Of a DNA stretch of 64,000 bases, positions 26,469 to 35,745 are shown one piece after another. Location of the stretch: contig NZ_CYSR01000021.1 in the NCBI RefSeq assembly GCF_001458395.1, forward strand, positions 1 through 64,000. The letters run 5' to 3'. The notes beneath the pieces are model-generated. The model saw only the letters and a program-made list of their open reading frames with translations, made no database searches and was not told the DNA's origin. The stretch is from Leisingera aquaemixtae (GTDB lineage: Bacteria > Pseudomonadota > Alphaproteobacteria > Rhodobacterales > Rhodobacteraceae). Numbering within the stretch: position 1 is the first letter of the stretch; each line of letters opens with the position of its first letter. The position numbers and the translations under genes are program-made.

Positions 26469-27233
26469 ATGGGCTTCATCGCGGACAACCAGCTGCCGCT
26501 TCTCATCCTGTTCTTCCTGACCGGCCTCATCGCCACCGCCTTCCTGTTCCGCAAGCCGCCGGGCCACCGGGCCTGGAAACTGGCCGATCTGGTCTGGGTG
26601 CTGCTGGGCGGCTTCGGCGCTCTGGTCGCCGTGATCTCCGGCATCTACGCCGCCGACAGCTCCAAGCTGGAACGCCAGATCGACATCGCCTATGCCGCCA
26701 CCGCCGCCTTCGACCGCGACGCCGCCCGCTTCCGCCTGCGCTTCTGCGACCCCGCCTATGACGCCGACATCGCGGTTCTGTGCGAAAAGGTCGAATTCCT
26801 CTCCGCCTCCACCGCCGGCAACGCTGAACTGCCGCTGTTCATTGCGGTGACGGATGAAGTGGCACCGCTGCAGGGCCTCAGCTTCCTGTTCGGCGGCACC
26901 CGCGCCGGGATGGCGGAGATGAAGGACATGGAAGCCCAGGCCAGCGCCTTCGACCCGGAGGCGTTCCTGGTCTTCACAGCGCTCGACGGCCCCGCGCAGG
27001 AAGCCGTCGCCAACATGCGCCGCAAGGTGCCCGCTATTGCCGGCGACTTCCTGATCATCGCCCGCGCCTATGACGACCTCATCGCCCATGTGTCCAAGCT
27101 CAAGGACGAATGGGAATACCTGCAGGACAACGCCCATATCCTGGTCCTGCAGATCATCGCGCTTTGCCTCGTCAGCTTCGCCGCGCCCTTCCGCCTCGGC
27201 AAATCCATTGTCGAGCTGCGCCGCCCCCGCTAA
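26469..27233 (+). CDS. Hypothetical membrane protein
   Basis: 254 residues. Two membrane helices at the N-terminus (about 7-25 and 40-60), a long soluble region (about 65-220) with two Cys, and one helix at the C-terminus (HILVLQIIALCLVSFAAPFRLG). No domain recognised. Start at ATG 26469 (MGFIADNQLP) with an AGGGGA site; an upstream ATG would add 12 residues. Precedes the DNA glycosylase gene by 29 bp. Confidence 0.65.
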   Translation: MGFIADNQLPLLILFFLTGLIATAFLFRKPPGHRAWKLADLVWVLLGGFGALVAVISGIYAADSSKLERQIDIAYAATAAFDRDAARFRLRFCDPAYDADIAVLCEKVEFLSASTAGNAELPLFIAVTDEVAPLQGLSFLFGGTRAGMAEMKDMEAQASAFDPEAFLVFTALDGPAQEAVANMRRKVPAIAGDFLIIARAYDDLIAHVSKLKDEWEYLQDNAHILVLQIIALCLVSFAAPFRLGKSIVELRRPR

Positions 27234-27262
27234 CCTGACCAGACCCCAACAGGACCCCGCCC

Positions 27263-27919
27263 ATGCGCAGCTTTGACGAGATCTATGCCATTTCCGCAGA
27301 CCGCCACGGCGGCCCCGCGGCGCTGGAGGAAAAACTCTCCAAACCCGACCCCAAAGCGGCGGATCTGCCGGAGGACCGCTGGCTCTCTGTGATGACCAAA
27401 TGCATCTTCCAGGCGGGCTTCAACTGGAAAGTGATCGAGGCGAAATGGGACGGGTTCGAGGAGGTTTTTCACCGCTTCGACCCAGGACCTTGCGCCTTCA
27501 TGCCAGAGGATGAATTCGACCGGATCCTGAGCGATACCCGCGTGGTCCGCAACGGCGCCAAGCTGGCCACGGTCCGCCACAACGCCGCCTTCCTGATGGA
27601 CCTGCGCGATGAGGGCGGCGCGGGCAAGGTGCTGGGCGGCTGGCCCGCCACCGATTACATCGGGCTGTTGGAGATGCTCAAGACACGCGGCGCCCGGCTG
27701 GGCGGCAATACCGGCCAGTACGCCATGCGCTTTGCCGGCCGCGACAGTTTCATCCTCAGCCAGGACGTCACTGCGCGCCTCATCGCCGAAGGCGTGATCG
27801 GCAAACCCGCAACCTCCAAATCCGCACTGAAGGCGGTGCAGAAAGCCTTCAACACATGGATGGACCAATCCGGCCGCTCCCTCACCGAAATCAGCCGCGT
27901 GCTGGCGATGAGCTGCTGA
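27263..27919 (+). CDS. DNA-3-methyladenine glycosylase I family protein
   Basis: 218 residues. Tag-type base-excision glycosylase. RWLSVMTKCIFQAGFNWKVIEAKWDGFEEVFHRFDP is characteristic, with RVVRNGAKLATVRHNAAFL following. It lacks the standard N-terminal CxW segment and terminal zinc ligands of E. coli Tag, so it belongs to the shorter Tag-like subgroup. Expected to excise alkylated adenine. Second gene of a likely operon with the flanking membrane and lipoprotein genes. Confidence 0.85.
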   Translation: MRSFDEIYAISADRHGGPAALEEKLSKPDPKAADLPEDRWLSVMTKCIFQAGFNWKVIEAKWDGFEEVFHRFDPGPCAFMPEDEFDRILSDTRVVRNGAKLATVRHNAAFLMDLRDEGGAGKVLGGWPATDYIGLLEMLKTRGARLGGNTGQYAMRFAGRDSFILSQDVTARLIAEGVIGKPATSKSALKAVQKAFNTWMDQSGRSLTEISRVLAMSC

Positions 27920-27933
27920 GCTGAGGCGAACGC

Positions 27934-28614
27934 ATGATCCGCTGCCTGCTCCTCGCCCTCCTGCTCCTGACCGCCTGCGGCCGCCCGCTGACGGAGACGG
28001 AGCGCGCCTATCTGGGCACCCTGCACGGCACCAGCCTCAACCCGGACAAGGTCCGCATCGTGGACGGCGCCCCCTTGGGGCCGATCACCCTGCACCGCAC
28101 CCCGCGCCCGCGCGTCACCTGCCGCGAGCGCATCCTGCCGCCGGTCAGGGAGGAGATCATCACCACCAAACCTGCCGCTGTCGCCCTGTTCAACCGCATC
28201 TTCTTCACCCGCGACTGGTACGTGGACAACTACCTGCCGGACTACCCGGACCGGCTGCACCTGGTGGAGGCGATGCTGCTGGCGCATGAGGCCACCCACG
28301 TCTGGCAATGGCAGAACCGCAGCCGCACCGGCTATTCCCCGCTGCGGGCGGCGGCGGAACACGGCCCGGACCGCGACCCCTACCTGTTCGCCCTGGAAGG
28401 CAGCGCCGATTTCCTCGCCTACGGGTTTGAACAGCAGGGCGCCATCATGGAGGAATACGTCTGCTGCCGCTCCCTGGCTCCGCAGGCGGAGCGCACCAAG
28501 CGGCTGCACAGGATGCTGGCCGCCGCCATGCCGGTCAGCCCGCTGCCGCAAAGCCGCGAAAGCGACGTCTACCTGCCGTGGAAGGATGCCAGCCTCAAGG
28601 GGATTTGCGGCTGA
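27934..28614 (+). CDS. Lipoprotein with HExxH metalloprotease-like motif
   Basis: 226 residues. Signal peptide with lipobox (LLTAC, Cys15). The central motif LLAHEATHVWQWQNR contains HEATH, a zinc-protease-type HExxH, and LEGSADFLAYGF downstream could supply a third ligand (Glu). This pattern is seen in minimal vgr-related and DUF4157-like putative metallopeptidases. Activity is inferred. It begins 14 bp after the glycosylase gene and overlaps the end of the convergent membrane-protein gene by 20 bp. Confidence 0.7.
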   Translation: MIRCLLLALLLLTACGRPLTETERAYLGTLHGTSLNPDKVRIVDGAPLGPITLHRTPRPRVTCRERILPPVREEIITTKPAAVALFNRIFFTRDWYVDNYLPDYPDRLHLVEAMLLAHEATHVWQWQNRSRTGYSPLRAAAEHGPDRDPYLFALEGSADFLAYGFEQQGAIMEEYVCCRSLAPQAERTKRLHRMLAAAMPVSPLPQSRESDVYLPWKDASLKGICG

Positions 28615-29308
28615 CGGGCGCCAGATCCGCAGGTCCCTGCCCCTCCGCCTGCCAGCCCGTCTGCGCCTCCGCCCGCCCGGCCGCCTGCCCGGCTTGCAGT
28701 CCCGCGCGCTTTGACAGCAGCCCGGCCACGGCGGCCGCCACGGCCGTCATCAGCGCGATCAGCAGCAGATAGCACGTCAGGATCTGCGTTGCCGGAAGCG
28801 TGAAATTCAGCTGCGGAAACGCGCCCAGGGCCACCGGCAGGTACCAGGACACCGCCGAAACCGCGCCCGAGGCCGCAAACAGCGTGCGCTGCTTATGCCC
28901 CATCCCCTCAAACAGCGGCCGCCCGGCCTGCCTGCGCAGATGCGGCAGGACGACCGCATGGATGAACACCCCGTTCAGAGTCAGCACCGCAACCACCAGA
29001 AGCTTGGCATGAACCTTGGGGTTCTCCAGCTTCACCGGATCCGTCAGCGCATAGTGCAGCAAAAAGCCGAACCCGGTCAGCCAGAGAAGCTTCAGCCCCG
29101 CATCCACAACCTTGGACGCAAACTCAAAGATGGCAACACGCTCGGCGCTCACCTGCCCCTGCAGGAAAAACCGCAGCAGCAGCAGATCCAGCAGCGTGGC
29201 ACTGCCCAGCCCTGCGGCCAGGCCGATGAAGTGCAGGAACCTGAGACCGGTTCTGGCGGTTTCGGCAGGATCATCAAGAAACAGGCTGGGAAGGCTGGAC
29301 AGCGGCAT
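28595..29308 (-). CDS. Hypothetical polytopic membrane protein
   Basis: 237 residues from ATG 29308, chosen because AAGG stands 7 bases upstream; an ATG at 29353 would add 15. Five or so membrane helices (GLRFLHFIGLAAGLGSATLLD, LLWLTGFGFLLHYAL, LLVVAVLTLNGVFIHAVV, VSWYLPVALGAF, CYLLLIALMTAVAAAVAG). No catalytic motif. Immediately upstream (29360-29380) lies a Fur-type dyad, so expression may respond to iron or another metal. C-terminal tail is Ala/Gly/Gln-rich and soluble. Confidence 0.7.
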   Translation of the reverse strand: MPLSSLPSLFLDDPAETARTGLRFLHFIGLAAGLGSATLLDLLLLRFFLQGQVSAERVAIFEFASKVVDAGLKLLWLTGFGFLLHYALTDPVKLENPKVHAKLLVVAVLTLNGVFIHAVVLPHLRRQAGRPLFEGMGHKQRTLFAASGAVSAVSWYLPVALGAFPQLNFTLPATQILTCYLLLIALMTAVAAAVAGLLSKRAGLQAGQAAGRAEAQTGWQAEGQGPADLAPVSRKSP

Positions 29309-29359
29309 GGGGACCTTTGGCGGAGTCAGAGTTGCGGAACGTGGCGCCTGCATACATGC

Positions 29360-29380
29360 AATTGCGAGTCATTCGCAATT
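29360..29380. promoter_or_regulatory. Candidate Fur-family operator
   Basis: AATTGCGA-gtcat-TCGCAATT is a perfect 8-bp inverted repeat with a 5-bp spacer. It fits the TGCGAAT-N-ATTCGCA style of Fur-family boxes with one mismatch. It lies about 50 bp upstream of the membrane-protein gene (29308) and 100 bp upstream of the DMT gene on the other strand. Confidence 0.5.
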
Positions 29381-29480
29381 AAAAAGTCAACACACCCGCA
29401 CATCGGGCCGCAACGTAGCACTTGTTTTGCCGGGCAGATCCCGTCCACAACACTGCCAACGCACCTGCAGGAGCCGCACC

Positions 29481-29915
29481 ATGACCCACTACGCCCTCAT
29501 CATGCTGGCCGCAGGCCTTGGCATCCCGGTGCTGGCGGCGCTGAACGCAGCGCTCGGCAAGCTGATCGGCTCCCCGGCCTCGGCCGCGGTGGTGCTGTTC
29601 CTGATCGCGCTGGTTGCCACCATCCTTTACGCGCTGATCGCCGGCCCGCAGGCGCTGGCCAAGATCCCCGCCGCGCCCAAGCATCTGCTGCTGGCAGGCG
29701 TCCTGGTGGCATTCTACGTCCTGTCGATCACCCACGTCGCGCCGCATTTCGGCGTCGGCAACGCGGTGTTCTTCGTGCTGATCGGCCAGCTGATCTCCGC
29801 CGCCGCCATCGACCACTTCGGCCTGTTCGGCGCCCAGGTCAGCCCGCTCACGCTCACCCGGGCCGCAGGCATTTCGGTGATGGCGCTGGGGGTCTGGATC
29901 ACCCAGATGGCGTGA
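29481..29915 (+). CDS. DMT-family transporter, DUF606/YdcZ type
   Basis: 144 residues with five membrane helices: a single half-transporter of the drug/metabolite superfamily. GIPVLAALNAALGKLIGSP at the N-terminus and GVGNAVFFVLIGQLISAAAIDHFG are diagnostic of DUF606. Members work as dimers of two halves; substrate unknown. CAGGAG precedes ATG 29481. Followed after 8 bp by another membrane-protein gene. Confidence 0.85.
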   Translation: MTHYALIMLAAGLGIPVLAALNAALGKLIGSPASAAVVLFLIALVATILYALIAGPQALAKIPAAPKHLLLAGVLVAFYVLSITHVAPHFGVGNAVFFVLIGQLISAAAIDHFGLFGAQVSPLTLTRAAGISVMALGVWITQMA

Positions 29916-29923
29916 GAGGAAAC

Positions 29924-30361
29924 GTGATCAAACGCCTCCTTACGTATTTTGCGGCATTCTTGGCGGGCTTCCTGACATGGCTGGGGTTCACAGCTCTTGA
30001 GGCTATGAACCCGTTTCTTCCTTGGCAGTATCCGGTTTTGGCTCTTGTTACAGGCATGTCCTTTCCGGGCGGCGCGCCACCCGCTCTGCATTATCTGAAC
30101 CATGCGGCAGAAACCTGGTTCCCCTTCCTCGTGGCCTTCCTGACCGCCTATACTCTGACAAAGAGGAGAGCCAGATTTCGAGGCGCTCTGACGCTTTATG
30201 CCACCTTCCTCTTTTGGTCTTTTTGCATGGTGATCCTAGCCGGTGCAGGCATTCCCTTGCCCACCGTTTTCTGGATCGGGCTTTCCGGAACTTTTGCAGG
30301 CGGAGCTATCCTCTACTGTCGTTTGGTCGATCGCTCATTAGAGACCGGCTCGCCGAAATAA
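29924..30361 (+). CDS. Hypothetical four-helix membrane protein
   Basis: 145 residues from GTG 29924, with AGAGGA 6 bases upstream and only 8 bp after the DMT gene stop. Four hydrophobic segments (LLTYFAAFLAGFLTWLGF, FPFLVAFLTAYTL, TLYATFLFWSFCMVILAGA, VFWIGLSGTFAGGAILYC). It is less GC-rich than its neighbours. No family recognised. Confidence 0.6.
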   Translation: MIKRLLTYFAAFLAGFLTWLGFTALEAMNPFLPWQYPVLALVTGMSFPGGAPPALHYLNHAAETWFPFLVAFLTAYTLTKRRARFRGALTLYATFLFWSFCMVILAGAGIPLPTVFWIGLSGTFAGGAILYCRLVDRSLETGSPK

Positions 30362-30521
30362 CTCCTTGGCCGGCATAATACATCGTCTGCCGCCGCCCTC
30401 AGCCCGCGCGCCGCGCCGTTCCATACCAGAGATCAAAACCGGCCAATTCTCTGACTGCTGGGAGCAATGGAGCCAGCACGCCGCAGCAGTAACAATCGCC
30501 GTCAGGTTCGCGGAAACGGCC

Positions 30522-30863
30522 CTAGCCGGCCACCTTCTTCACAAACTGTGACTTCAGCCCGATCGGGCCGACGCCCGGCACCTTGCAATCAATGTCATGA
30601 TCGCTCTCCACCAGCCGGATGCCGCGCACCTTGGTGCCGACCTTGATGACCGAGGACGTGCCCTTCAGCTTCAGATCCTTGATGACCGTCACGGTGTCGC
30701 CGTCGGCCAAGAGATTGCCGACACTGTCGCGCACCTCCTTGGCATCGCCCGCGGCCTCCCCCGCCGCCCACTCATGGGCGCATTCGGGGCAGATCAGCAG
30801 GGCATCCACCTGATAGGTATAGGCAGAGGAGCATTCGGGGCACGGCGGCAAGGTGTCTGTCAT
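30522..30863 (-). CDS. yjdM: YjdM (PhnA-type) zinc-ribbon protein
   Basis: 113 residues. An N-terminal zinc ribbon ([25 protein letters not shown], two CxxC pairs) is followed by an SH3-like beta domain with [23 protein letters not shown]. Formerly called PhnA, but not a phosphonoacetate hydrolase by sequence. Start at ATG 30863 agrees with homologues ([11 protein letters not shown]). Function not established. Confidence 0.92.
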   Translation of the reverse strand: MTDTLPPCPECSSAYTYQVDALLICPECAHEWAAGEAAGDAKEVRDSVGNLLADGDTVTVIKDLKLKGTSSVIKVGTKVRGIRLVESDHDIDCKVPGVGPIGLKSQFVKKVAG

Positions 30864-30973
30864 GCCCCGCCAATAGCCCGGAACCCGGCGCAAGGCCAGA
30901 GACAGATCCGCCCGGCCCCGCCCAGCCCAGCCTGTGCTATAATCCAGATCGGGGTCAGCGAAAGGCCAGTATC

Positions 30974-31795
30974 ATGACCGGCAAAATCCCGGACCACTAC
31001 AGCGGCGGCGGCAATCTGGCGGACCGGATTGCGCGGGACCTGCGCGCCAAAGGACTGGAACCCGCCGAGCTTGCGACCGCCGATTTCGAAGCCTTGGACG
31101 AATTTCATTTCCGCGGCCGGGCTGCAACGCTGGAGCTCGCCTCGCAAATGCGGCTGACGGCACGGTCAGAGGTGCTCGACATCGGCTCCGGCCTCGGCGG
31201 CGTGGCGCGGACAATCGCGCAGACTGCGGGTTGCCATGTCACCGGCATCGACCTGACGCCGGAGCTGTGCGCGGCAGCGGCGGAAATCTCTGGCTGGCTG
31301 GGCCTTTCGGAAAAAACCCTGTTCCTGCAAGGCGATGCAACGGACCTGCCGTTTGCCGACAACAGCTTTGACGCCGCCATCACCGTTCATGCGGCGATGA
31401 ACATCGCCGCCAAGGACCGGATGTATGCTGAAGCCCGGCGGGTACTGCGGCCCGGCGGGAGGTTTGCAATTTTTGACATCCTGCAGGGCGAAGGCGGCGA
31501 AATTATCTTTCCCGTGCCCTGGGCCGCGGAGCCGTCGATCAGCTATCTGGCCAGACCGAAGGAGATGGAAACCCTGCTCCGCGCGGCCGGCTTCAAACTG
31601 CTGCACAGCACCGATTCAACATCCGAAAGCCTGCGCTGGCTGGAGCAGCGCGCCGCCGGCACCGGGCCCTCCCCGCTGGTGCCCGTCACCACCCGCCTGC
31701 TGTTCGGTGACGGCTATACCTTGATGGTTCAGAACCAGCTGCGCGCCCTGCGCGAGCGGCGGATGCTGACCTGCGGCTTCCTCTGCTCCGCTTAA
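30974..31795 (+). CDS. Class I SAM-dependent methyltransferase
   Basis: 273 residues. SAM-binding motif I VLDIGSGLGGVAR at about 62-74, acidic loop GIDLTPELC, motif GDATDLPFADNSFDAAITVHAAMNI, and post-motif VLRPGGRFAIFDIL. The family includes sterol, tocopherol and sarcosine/dimethylglycine methyltransferase relatives. Substrate not determinable. The 3' end overlaps the convergent bactofilin gene by 4 bp. Confidence 0.88.
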   Translation: MTGKIPDHYSGGGNLADRIARDLRAKGLEPAELATADFEALDEFHFRGRAATLELASQMRLTARSEVLDIGSGLGGVARTIAQTAGCHVTGIDLTPELCAAAAEISGWLGLSEKTLFLQGDATDLPFADNSFDAAITVHAAMNIAAKDRMYAEARRVLRPGGRFAIFDILQGEGGEIIFPVPWAAEPSISYLARPKEMETLLRAAGFKLLHSTDSTSESLRWLEQRAAGTGPSPLVPVTTRLLFGDGYTLMVQNQLRALRERRMLTCGFLCSA

Positions 31796-32115
31796 GGGGC
31801 CGTCTTGCCGCTGACCTTGATGTTGCCTTGCAGCTGTGCGCCGCTTTCGGTGGACATGCTCTGGGCCGAGACATCCGCCTGCACTTTCGAACCGGCCGCC
31901 AGCCGCAGGTCCTCGCACTGGATCTTGCCGCTGTAGACGCCTTCGACGGTGACCGACTTCGCGCTGAGCGCGCCATCCACGGTGCCGCCTTCCAGCACCG
32001 TCACCGCCTGCGCCGACACATCGCCGACCACCCGGCCGCGCACTTCGACGCTGCCCTTGCTGGAGGTGATATTGCCTTCGATCGTCACATCTTTCTCGAT
32101 TACCGAATTCACCAC
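31792..32115 (-). CDS. Bactofilin (polymer-forming cytoskeletal protein)
   Basis: 107 residues. A right-handed beta-helix core built from short repeats (IEGNITSSKGSVEVRGRVVG, VLEGGTVDGALSAKSVTVEG, GAQLQGNIKV), the bactofilin pattern. Bactofilins polymerise without nucleotide and scaffold cell-wall or morphology proteins at the membrane. A short one with little terminal extension. The usual M23 peptidase neighbour is not present here. Confidence 0.88.
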   Translation of the reverse strand: MVNSVIEKDVTIEGNITSSKGSVEVRGRVVGDVSAQAVTVLEGGTVDGALSAKSVTVEGVYSGKIQCEDLRLAAGSKVQADVSAQSMSTESGAQLQGNIKVSGKTAP

Positions 32116-32254
32116 GTCTCAGCCCTTTCTGCGCATCCCCGGACAGCCTACCCCGCCCGGCCAAGTTTTAACAGCTGATAGCAAACCGCCGCCCCGGGGC
32201 CAAAGCCGCCCCGGCCCGGGCGGCAAGGTTCCGCCAACCGCCCGCACCTGCCGC

Positions 32255-32914
32255 CTATTCCACTTGCGGAAAGGGCGCTGCCAGCGGTGCGGCACCATAC
32301 TGGAACAGCGACCCCCAGAACCCGCCCGGGCTGGGCTGCCAGGGTGCCGTGTTCATGTCCAGCGCCACGCAGGGCGAGGACCGCGTGGCCGGGTTCACCT
32401 TGGCCCGCTCGCAGCGTTCCGGTGTGGAGTGGCAGGCCGCGAGGAAAGCCTGCGGCCCGGGTTTGCCGCTGTCCTCCTGATAGCAATAGCGGAGGGCTTC
32501 CTCCTGCAGCTGGGCGCGGGCCTGCTCGACCAGCTGCAGGTTGCCTGCCACCGTCCTGCTGGCCGTCTCCAGCGCCGCCGCCGCGTCCTGCTGCACCAGC
32601 TCCGCCTCGCGCTGCAGCTCCGTTGACCCGGCCTCCGCAGGCCCCGCCTCTGCTGCCTGCAGCGCCTCGGTCAGCCGGGCGTTCACCTTCTGCGCCTCCG
32701 CCAGCGCGGTCTGCAGTTCCGCCACGGTGGCATCGTATTCGACCAGCTTCGATTTCCACTTGAAGCCGGCAAAGCTGCCCTCCTCGAACCCGGCGCTGAC
32801 CAGAATGGCGTTCAGTCTCTGCGGAAACAGCAGGAACACCGCAAACAGCGCAATCACCGACAGATCGCGCAAAAGCACCACCAGGTCCTTCAGGACCGAA
32901 ACCGACTTCTGCAT
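32255..32914 (-). CDS. Membrane-anchored coiled-coil protein, unknown
   Basis: 219 residues. One membrane helix near the N-terminus (VIALFAVFLLFP, about 20-33), then a long coiled coil (about 55-140, such as VAELQTALAEAQKVNARLTEALQAAE), and a C-terminal part with three or four Cys (CYQE, ACHSTPERC, SPCVALD) that may form disulfides. Topology suggests periplasmic placement of the coiled coil. No family recognised. Confidence 0.65.
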   Translation of the reverse strand: MQKSVSVLKDLVVLLRDLSVIALFAVFLLFPQRLNAILVSAGFEEGSFAGFKWKSKLVEYDATVAELQTALAEAQKVNARLTEALQAAEAGPAEAGSTELQREAELVQQDAAAALETASRTVAGNLQLVEQARAQLQEEALRYCYQEDSGKPGPQAFLAACHSTPERCERAKVNPATRSSPCVALDMNTAPWQPSPGGFWGSLFQYGAAPLAAPFPQVE

Positions 32915-33053
32915 CTGAACCCACCGTCACTGAAACCAAACCAGTGACAGAGTGGCCTAACGCAGGGGATCAGGTCAAATACCTTGGATTCAGCCGGGCG
33001 AGACGCGGAAACAGCGACCGGCGGCGCTGCGCAACGCCCCCTGGCTCAGCCGC

Positions 33054-33737
33054 CTAAACCGGCACCAGCAGCCCGTTCTCCAGCTTCACCTGCCGGTCCA
33101 TCCGCGCTGCCAGTTCCAGGTTGTGGGTGGCGATCAGAGCCGACAACCCAGTGCCGCGCACCAGCTCCATCAGCGCCGCAAACACCTGATCGGAGGTGCC
33201 GGGGTCGAGGTTCCCGGTCGGCTCATCCGCCAGCAGCACCCGCGGGCTATTGGCCAGCGCCCGGCAGAAGGCGACCCGCTGCTGCTCGCCGCCCGACAGC
33301 GCGGCGGGCCGATGATCGGCGCGCGCCGCCAGCCCCACCGTGCCCAGCAGATCCGCCGCCCGCGCCACCGCGGCCTTTTGCGTGGCGCCATTGGCCAGCT
33401 GCGGCAGCACGATGTTCTCCAGCGCCGAAAACTCCGGCAGCAGGTGGTGGAACTGGTAGACAAAGCCCACTTCCTGACGGCGCACACGGGTGCGGCGGCG
33501 GTCGCCCTTGCGGGTCACGTCCTCGCCCGCCACCCGCACCTCGCCCGCGTCCGGCGTGTCCAGAAGGCCGGCAATATGCAACAGCGTCGACTTGCCCGCG
33601 CCCGACGGCGCCACCAGCGCCACAACCTCGCCCGCCCGCAGGCTCAGGTCCGCGCCGCGCAGCACATCGACCTGCCCCGGCGTGCCGGTCAGATAGGATT
33701 TGGTGATCCCCTTCAGCTCCAGCGTGATCTCACTCAT
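33054..33737 (-). CDS. lolD: Lipoprotein-releasing ABC transporter ATPase LolD
   Basis: 227 residues. Walker [14 protein letters not shown]-loop region [18 protein letters not shown] (typical LolD), signature [15 protein letters not shown], Walker [13 protein letters not shown]. Powers extraction of outer-membrane lipoproteins from the inner membrane onto LolA. Overlaps the lolC/E gene by 8 bp. Relevant to the several lipoproteins encoded in this window. Confidence 0.93.
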   Translation of the reverse strand: MSEITLELKGITKSYLTGTPGQVDVLRGADLSLRAGEVVALVAPSGAGKSTLLHIAGLLDTPDAGEVRVAGEDVTRKGDRRRTRVRRQEVGFVYQFHHLLPEFSALENIVLPQLANGATQKAAVARAADLLGTVGLAARADHRPAALSGGEQQRVAFCRALANSPRVLLADEPTGNLDPGTSDQVFAALMELVRGTGLSALIATHNLELAARMDRQVKLENGLLVPV

Positions 33738-35016
33738 AGCGCAGCGCCTCCACCGGGTTGAGGCGCGCCGCGCGGCGGGCCGGGAAAATGGTCACGAAGA
33801 ACGACAGCCCCAGCGACAGCGCCGTGGCCGAGATCACATCGGCCAGCCGCAGTTCCGCGGGCAGCGCATAGATGCCGCGGATCGACGGGTCCCAGACGCC
33901 GCCGCCCATGATGTAGTTCACGAAGGAGAAGATCGGGTCGATATAGAGCGCAAACAGGCAGCCCAGCACCACGCCGCAAAGGGTGCCGATGACGCCGGTG
34001 AAGGCGCCGCAGATGAAGAACACCCGCATGATCGACCCTTCGCTGAGGCCAATGGTGCGCAGGATGCCGATGTCGCGGCCCTTGTTCTTGACCAGCATGA
34101 TCAACCCCGAGACGATGTTCATCGCCGCGATCAGCACCAGGATCGACAGGATGATGAACATCACGTTGTCCTCGACCTCCAAGGCGCGCAGGAAGCCGCC
34201 GGAAGCATCGCGCCAGGTCCACACCCCCGCGGTGCCGCCCGCCGCCTGCTGGATCGCCAGCGCCAGCGCATCGGCGTTTTCGGGGTTGTCGACCATCACC
34301 TCGATCTCATCCGCCACGCCCTCGCGGTTGAAGAAGGCTTGCGCCTCGGCAAAGGGCAGGTAGACGCGGGTGCGGTCGATGTCCCAGCGCCCGGCGGTGA
34401 AGACATAAACCACCTCATAGGCATTCACCCGCGGGCTGGTGCCGAAGGCGGTCTTGACGCCGTTGGGGGAGATCAGCTTGATCTTGTCGCCCACGCTCAC
34501 CCCCAGTTCCCGCGCCACGCCGGAGCCGATGGCGATCCCGTCCTCAAACCGCGCCAGATCGCCCACGGATTCCTCGCTTTGCGCGACGCCGGGAATGCCC
34601 TGGATGTCCTTGGCGGAGATGCCGAACACCTCGACGCCTGCATTGCGCTGGCGCAGGTTGGCCATCACCTGCCCCTTGACCAGCGGTGCGGCACGGGTGA
34701 CGCCGGGCACCGCGGCGACGGTCTCTGCCAGCGCCTCATAGTCCGGGAGGCTGCGGTCCAGCACCCCGGCCTCGTTCACCTCGCCATAGGAATAGACGGT
34801 GACATGCGCGTTGGCGCCTAGGATGGTGCCGACAAACTCCGACCTGAAGCCGGAGCGCACCGCCAGCGTGGCAATCAGCGCAAAGACCGCGAGCGTGATG
34901 CCGATGAGGCTGATCCAGGTCATCACGCTGACCCCGCCCTCGGCCTTGCGGGCGCGCAGATAGCGCCAGGCGATGATCCATTCGAAACGGGAAAACGGCG
35001 GTGGTGTCGTGGCCAT
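33730..35016 (-). CDS. lolC: Lipoprotein-releasing permease LolC/LolE
   Basis: 428 residues. An N-terminal membrane helix ([24 protein letters not shown]), a large periplasmic MacB-like domain (about 60-265), then three C-terminal helices ([63 protein letters not shown]), ending [16 protein letters not shown]. Alphaproteobacteria usually have a single LolF-type permease combining LolC and LolE roles, which may apply here. Operon with lolD. Confidence 0.93.
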   Translation of the reverse strand: MATTPPPFSRFEWIIAWRYLRARKAEGGVSVMTWISLIGITLAVFALIATLAVRSGFRSEFVGTILGANAHVTVYSYGEVNEAGVLDRSLPDYEALAETVAAVPGVTRAAPLVKGQVMANLRQRNAGVEVFGISAKDIQGIPGVAQSEESVGDLARFEDGIAIGSGVARELGVSVGDKIKLISPNGVKTAFGTSPRVNAYEVVYVFTAGRWDIDRTRVYLPFAEAQAFFNREGVADEIEVMVDNPENADALALAIQQAAGGTAGVWTWRDASGGFLRALEVEDNVMFIILSILVLIAAMNIVSGLIMLVKNKGRDIGILRTIGLSEGSIMRVFFICGAFTGVIGTLCGVVLGCLFALYIDPIFSFVNYIMGGGVWDPSIRGIYALPAELRLADVISATALSLGLSFFVTIFPARRAARLNPVEALRYE

Positions 35017-35233
35017 AGAGGGGTCCTGCCCGGGAAATTTGCCTGCAACCTGTGCTGCCTAACGCCTGGGGTCAAGGTGCGGTTGCATATCGGCCCGATA
35101 ATCCGCCGGCCCAGGCCGGAACCGGCCCCGCACGGCGTCACCGCAACGTGACCTGCCGCATCTGCCCATTGCCTTGCGTTCGCGCTGCAGTAAGGCTTTA
35201 TCAGCCCGGTTCCGGCTTTAATTGGTGAGAACG

Positions 35234-35722
35234 ATGGACAGATACTTCAAACGCGCGCTTCCGCATCCCTCGCTGCGCACGGTGGTCATGGCGGGGCTGG
35301 GTGCCTTTCTGGCAATTGCTGCGCTGTCGCTGCTCACAACCCATGCCAACCTCCTGCTGCTGATCGCCCCCTTCGGCGCCAGCTGCGTCCTGCTGTTTTC
35401 AGTTCCCGCCAGCCCGCTGTCGCAGCCCGCGCATGTGGTCGGCGGGCATGTTCTGGCCACTGCCGTCGCACTGGCGCTGAACGCGCTGCTGCCGGACAGC
35501 TGGTGGGCGCTGGCGCTGGCCGTGGGCCTGTCGATCGCGCTGATGGCGGCGCTGCGGCTGACCCATCCGCCCGCGGGCGCCGATCCGCTGGTGGTCTTTG
35601 CCACCGATCCCGGCATTTCCTTCCTGCTGTTCCCGGTGCTGACCGGCGCCGTGGCGCTGGTGGCGATTGCCGCGCTGTTCCACCGTCTCTCGGGCCATGA
35701 ATACCCGCTGAAACACGGCTGA
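35234..35722 (+). CDS. HPP-family membrane protein
   Basis: 162 residues, four or five membrane helices. The family motifs are present: LLIAPFGASCVLLF, PLSQPAHVVGGHVLAT, and the eponymous LTHPPAGADPLVVF. Some HPP proteins are nitrite transporters; the substrate here is unknown. Start at ATG 35234; a TTG at 35222 is also in frame. It is divergent from the lol operon with about 215 bp between. Confidence 0.88.
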   Translation: MDRYFKRALPHPSLRTVVMAGLGAFLAIAALSLLTTHANLLLLIAPFGASCVLLFSVPASPLSQPAHVVGGHVLATAVALALNALLPDSWWALALAVGLSIALMAALRLTHPPAGADPLVVFATDPGISFLLFPVLTGAVALVAIAALFHRLSGHEYPLKHG

Positions 35723-35745
35723 GCGCGCGCCCCTGAGGCCAAGGT

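Noticed and set aside
26000-26644. A 214-codon minus-strand frame after pycC
   Set aside because: Arg/Pro-rich and partly antisense to the membrane-protein gene; no start signal. Most likely non-coding.
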